Of a stretch of 6,925 bases of DNA, positions 6,032 through 6,925 are shown piece after piece. Numbering within the stretch: position 1 is the stretch's first letter; every line of letters begins with the position of its first letter. The notes beneath the pieces are model-generated. The model worked only from the letters and a program-made list of their open reading frames with translations, was not told where the DNA came from and made no database searches. Origin of the DNA: an uncultured Spirochaetaceae bacterium (lineage in GTDB: Bacteria; Spirochaetota; Spirochaetia; Treponematales; Treponemataceae); NCBI GenBank assembly GCA_902797925.1, contig CADBUT010000081.1, positions 1-6,925 of the forward strand, read 5' to 3'. The position numbers and the translations under genes were made by a program.

Positions 6032-6925
6032 GTTTCTGAAAGGAAGAGACTGAAGTCTTCAGGCAGCGGTGCTTCTATTGTTTGGGGCATACCTATAGGG
6101 TTAAGCGGCACGCTAAGCTTTAACGCATGAAGATAAAACCTATCAGGCTGCGCCGTACCTTTGCGGAAATCAGCATTATATGCAGAGTCACCGAGCAAGG
6201 GAAAACCGTGAAACGCGCTCTGCGCCCGAATCTGGTGCTTGCGCCCGGTTTCGATGCAGAAGCGGCACAGCACGACCGGTGTGCCTTTATAAGAGCCGCG
6301 CGCCAGCGGAAAGCAGTGCGTCTTAGCTTCTTTGCCGGCAGATGAAATGCGCACAGTCTTATAAGCCGTTCCGCCTTCTTTCGGCGTATCATCTATAAAA
6401 TCAACCCAATATTGCGGCTCATCAATCTCGCCCTGCACAATGCCGAGGTATTCTTTTTTGAAGCTAAGTAGGTTCTCTGAAAACCATTGCGCTCCTTTAA
6501 GGCTTTGCGAAAACACGATGATTCCGCTTGTGTTTTTGTCAAGCCTATGCAGCGGCCCTGCTGTAAAAGAGAGCGATTCATTCTGATGAAGCGCACGGTA
6601 TTCGGCGGCAACAATCTCTGCAAGCGATATTTCTTTTGAGTTTGATTTATGCACCGCAACGCCGAAAGGCTTGTTTACAATGCGTATATGCTCATTCTGA
6701 AAAAGCGTTTCAAGCTTAAAGCCGTAGTTTTGTTTTACGCATTTTGCAGTGCGCACTGCGTCAGCTGAATTTGGGGCAAGGGCGGCTTCTGTTGATTGTG
6801 CTTCAGGTTGTGCGACACCGCAGTTTTTCATTTCAGATTCAAGAAAAGAAGCCAGAAACAGCACGTCGCCTTGGTTTATGCGGTAATCTTGCGCGGCTTT
6901 TTTTGCGTTTACCTTAATTGTGCCC
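6013..6925 (-). CDS. RluA/RluC-family 23S rRNA-type pseudouridine synthase with S4 domain (5' end missing)
   Basis: The frame is open from the right edge to the TAG at 6013-6015, giving 303 visible residues. The GTG at 6864 is an internal valine, because the upstream codons encode the second half of an S4 RNA-binding domain (GTIKVNAKKA, then DYRINQGD). The enzyme converts specific uridines in structured RNA, most likely 23S rRNA, to pseudouridine. Catalytic motif II, HRLDKNTSG, is at visible residues 126-134, with Asp129 the nucleophile (codon 6540-6538). Also present are VNKPFGVAVH at the start of the catalytic domain, KEYLGIVQG, and ETGRKHQIRAQ (about 6252-6219) followed by GFPLLGDSAYN. All are standard RluA-family signatures and all look intact. 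The linker between S4 and catalytic domains, of about 45 residues rich in Ala and Glu, seems longer than in E. coli RluC as I recall it. RluC, RluD and other S4-bearing members cannot be separated from this fragment, so no symbol is given. The P-loop/Asp23 gene begins 16 bases downstream, consistent with an operon. Confidence 0.9.
   Translation of the reverse strand, partial: GTIKVNAKKAAQDYRINQGDVLFLASFLESEMKNCGVAQPEAQSTEAALAPNSADAVRTAKCVKQNYGFKLETLFQNEHIRIVNKPFGVAVHKSNSKEISLAEIVAAEYRALHQNESLSFTAGPLHRLDKNTSGIIVFSQSLKGAQWFSENLLSFKKEYLGIVQGEIDEPQYWVDFIDDTPKEGGTAYKTVRISSAGKEAKTHCFPLARGSYKGTPVVLCRFCIETGRKHQIRAQSAFHGFPLLGDSAYNADFRKGTAQPDRFYLHALKLSVPLNPIGMPQTIEAPLPEDFSLFLSETCKCSN

Noticed and set aside
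6013..6864. GTG at 6864 as the start of the pseudouridine synthase.
   Set aside because: Codons upstream to the window edge encode S4-domain sequence (IKVNAKKA, DYRINQGD), so the valine is internal.

Overview
This is a gene-dense bacterial window with seven protein genes, two of them cut by the window edges. No RNA gene, insertion sequence, integrase or CRISPR array is visible. The best guess for the host is a Treponema-like spirochaete. The reasons are mid-range base composition, a PcnB-type poly(A) polymerase of the proteobacterial kind with a lysine-rich tail, a secreted tetratricopeptide-repeat protein, and a P-loop/Asp23-like protein of a type I associate with Clostridia and Treponema. 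This placement is inference; no sequence search was possible.

Plus strand, 1-3388: the 3' part of an alpha/beta hydrolase of the lysophospholipase/monoacylglycerol lipase type (1-888), a solitary D12-class DNA adenine methyltransferase (908-2008), and pcnB (GTG start at 2084, ending at 3388). The methyltransferase is clearly more AT-rich than its neighbours, has no restriction enzyme beside it, and is bracketed by the 8-base direct repeat TGTTAAAA. It looks like a cargo gene inserted between two resident genes.

Minus strand, 6925-3405, read right to left: an S4-domain RluA/RluC-type pseudouridine synthase cut by the right edge (6925-6013), a P-loop NTPase fused to an Asp23/Gls24-like C-terminal domain (5996-5073), a secreted protein with a degenerate peptidase-MA-like region and C-terminal TPRs (5089-3971), and a small membrane protein with about five helices (3941-3405). 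Spacings of 16, -17 and 29 bases suggest one operon. It converges on pcnB with only 16 bases between the two stop codons, where a hairpin sits.

The most unusual observation concerns translation starts. Two genes lacking a Shine-Dalgarno sequence, pcnB and the P-loop/Asp23 gene, each have a sigma70-like promoter with 17-base spacing, and in both the -10 element ends exactly 7 bases before the first base of the start codon. That geometry predicts leaderless mRNAs. Other points of interest are the NTPase-Asp23 fusion and the apparent loss of the metal-binding motif in the peptidase-like protein. The ordinary parts (hydrolase, PcnB, pseudouridine synthase) are well explained, and I see no clearly new defence or mobile system.
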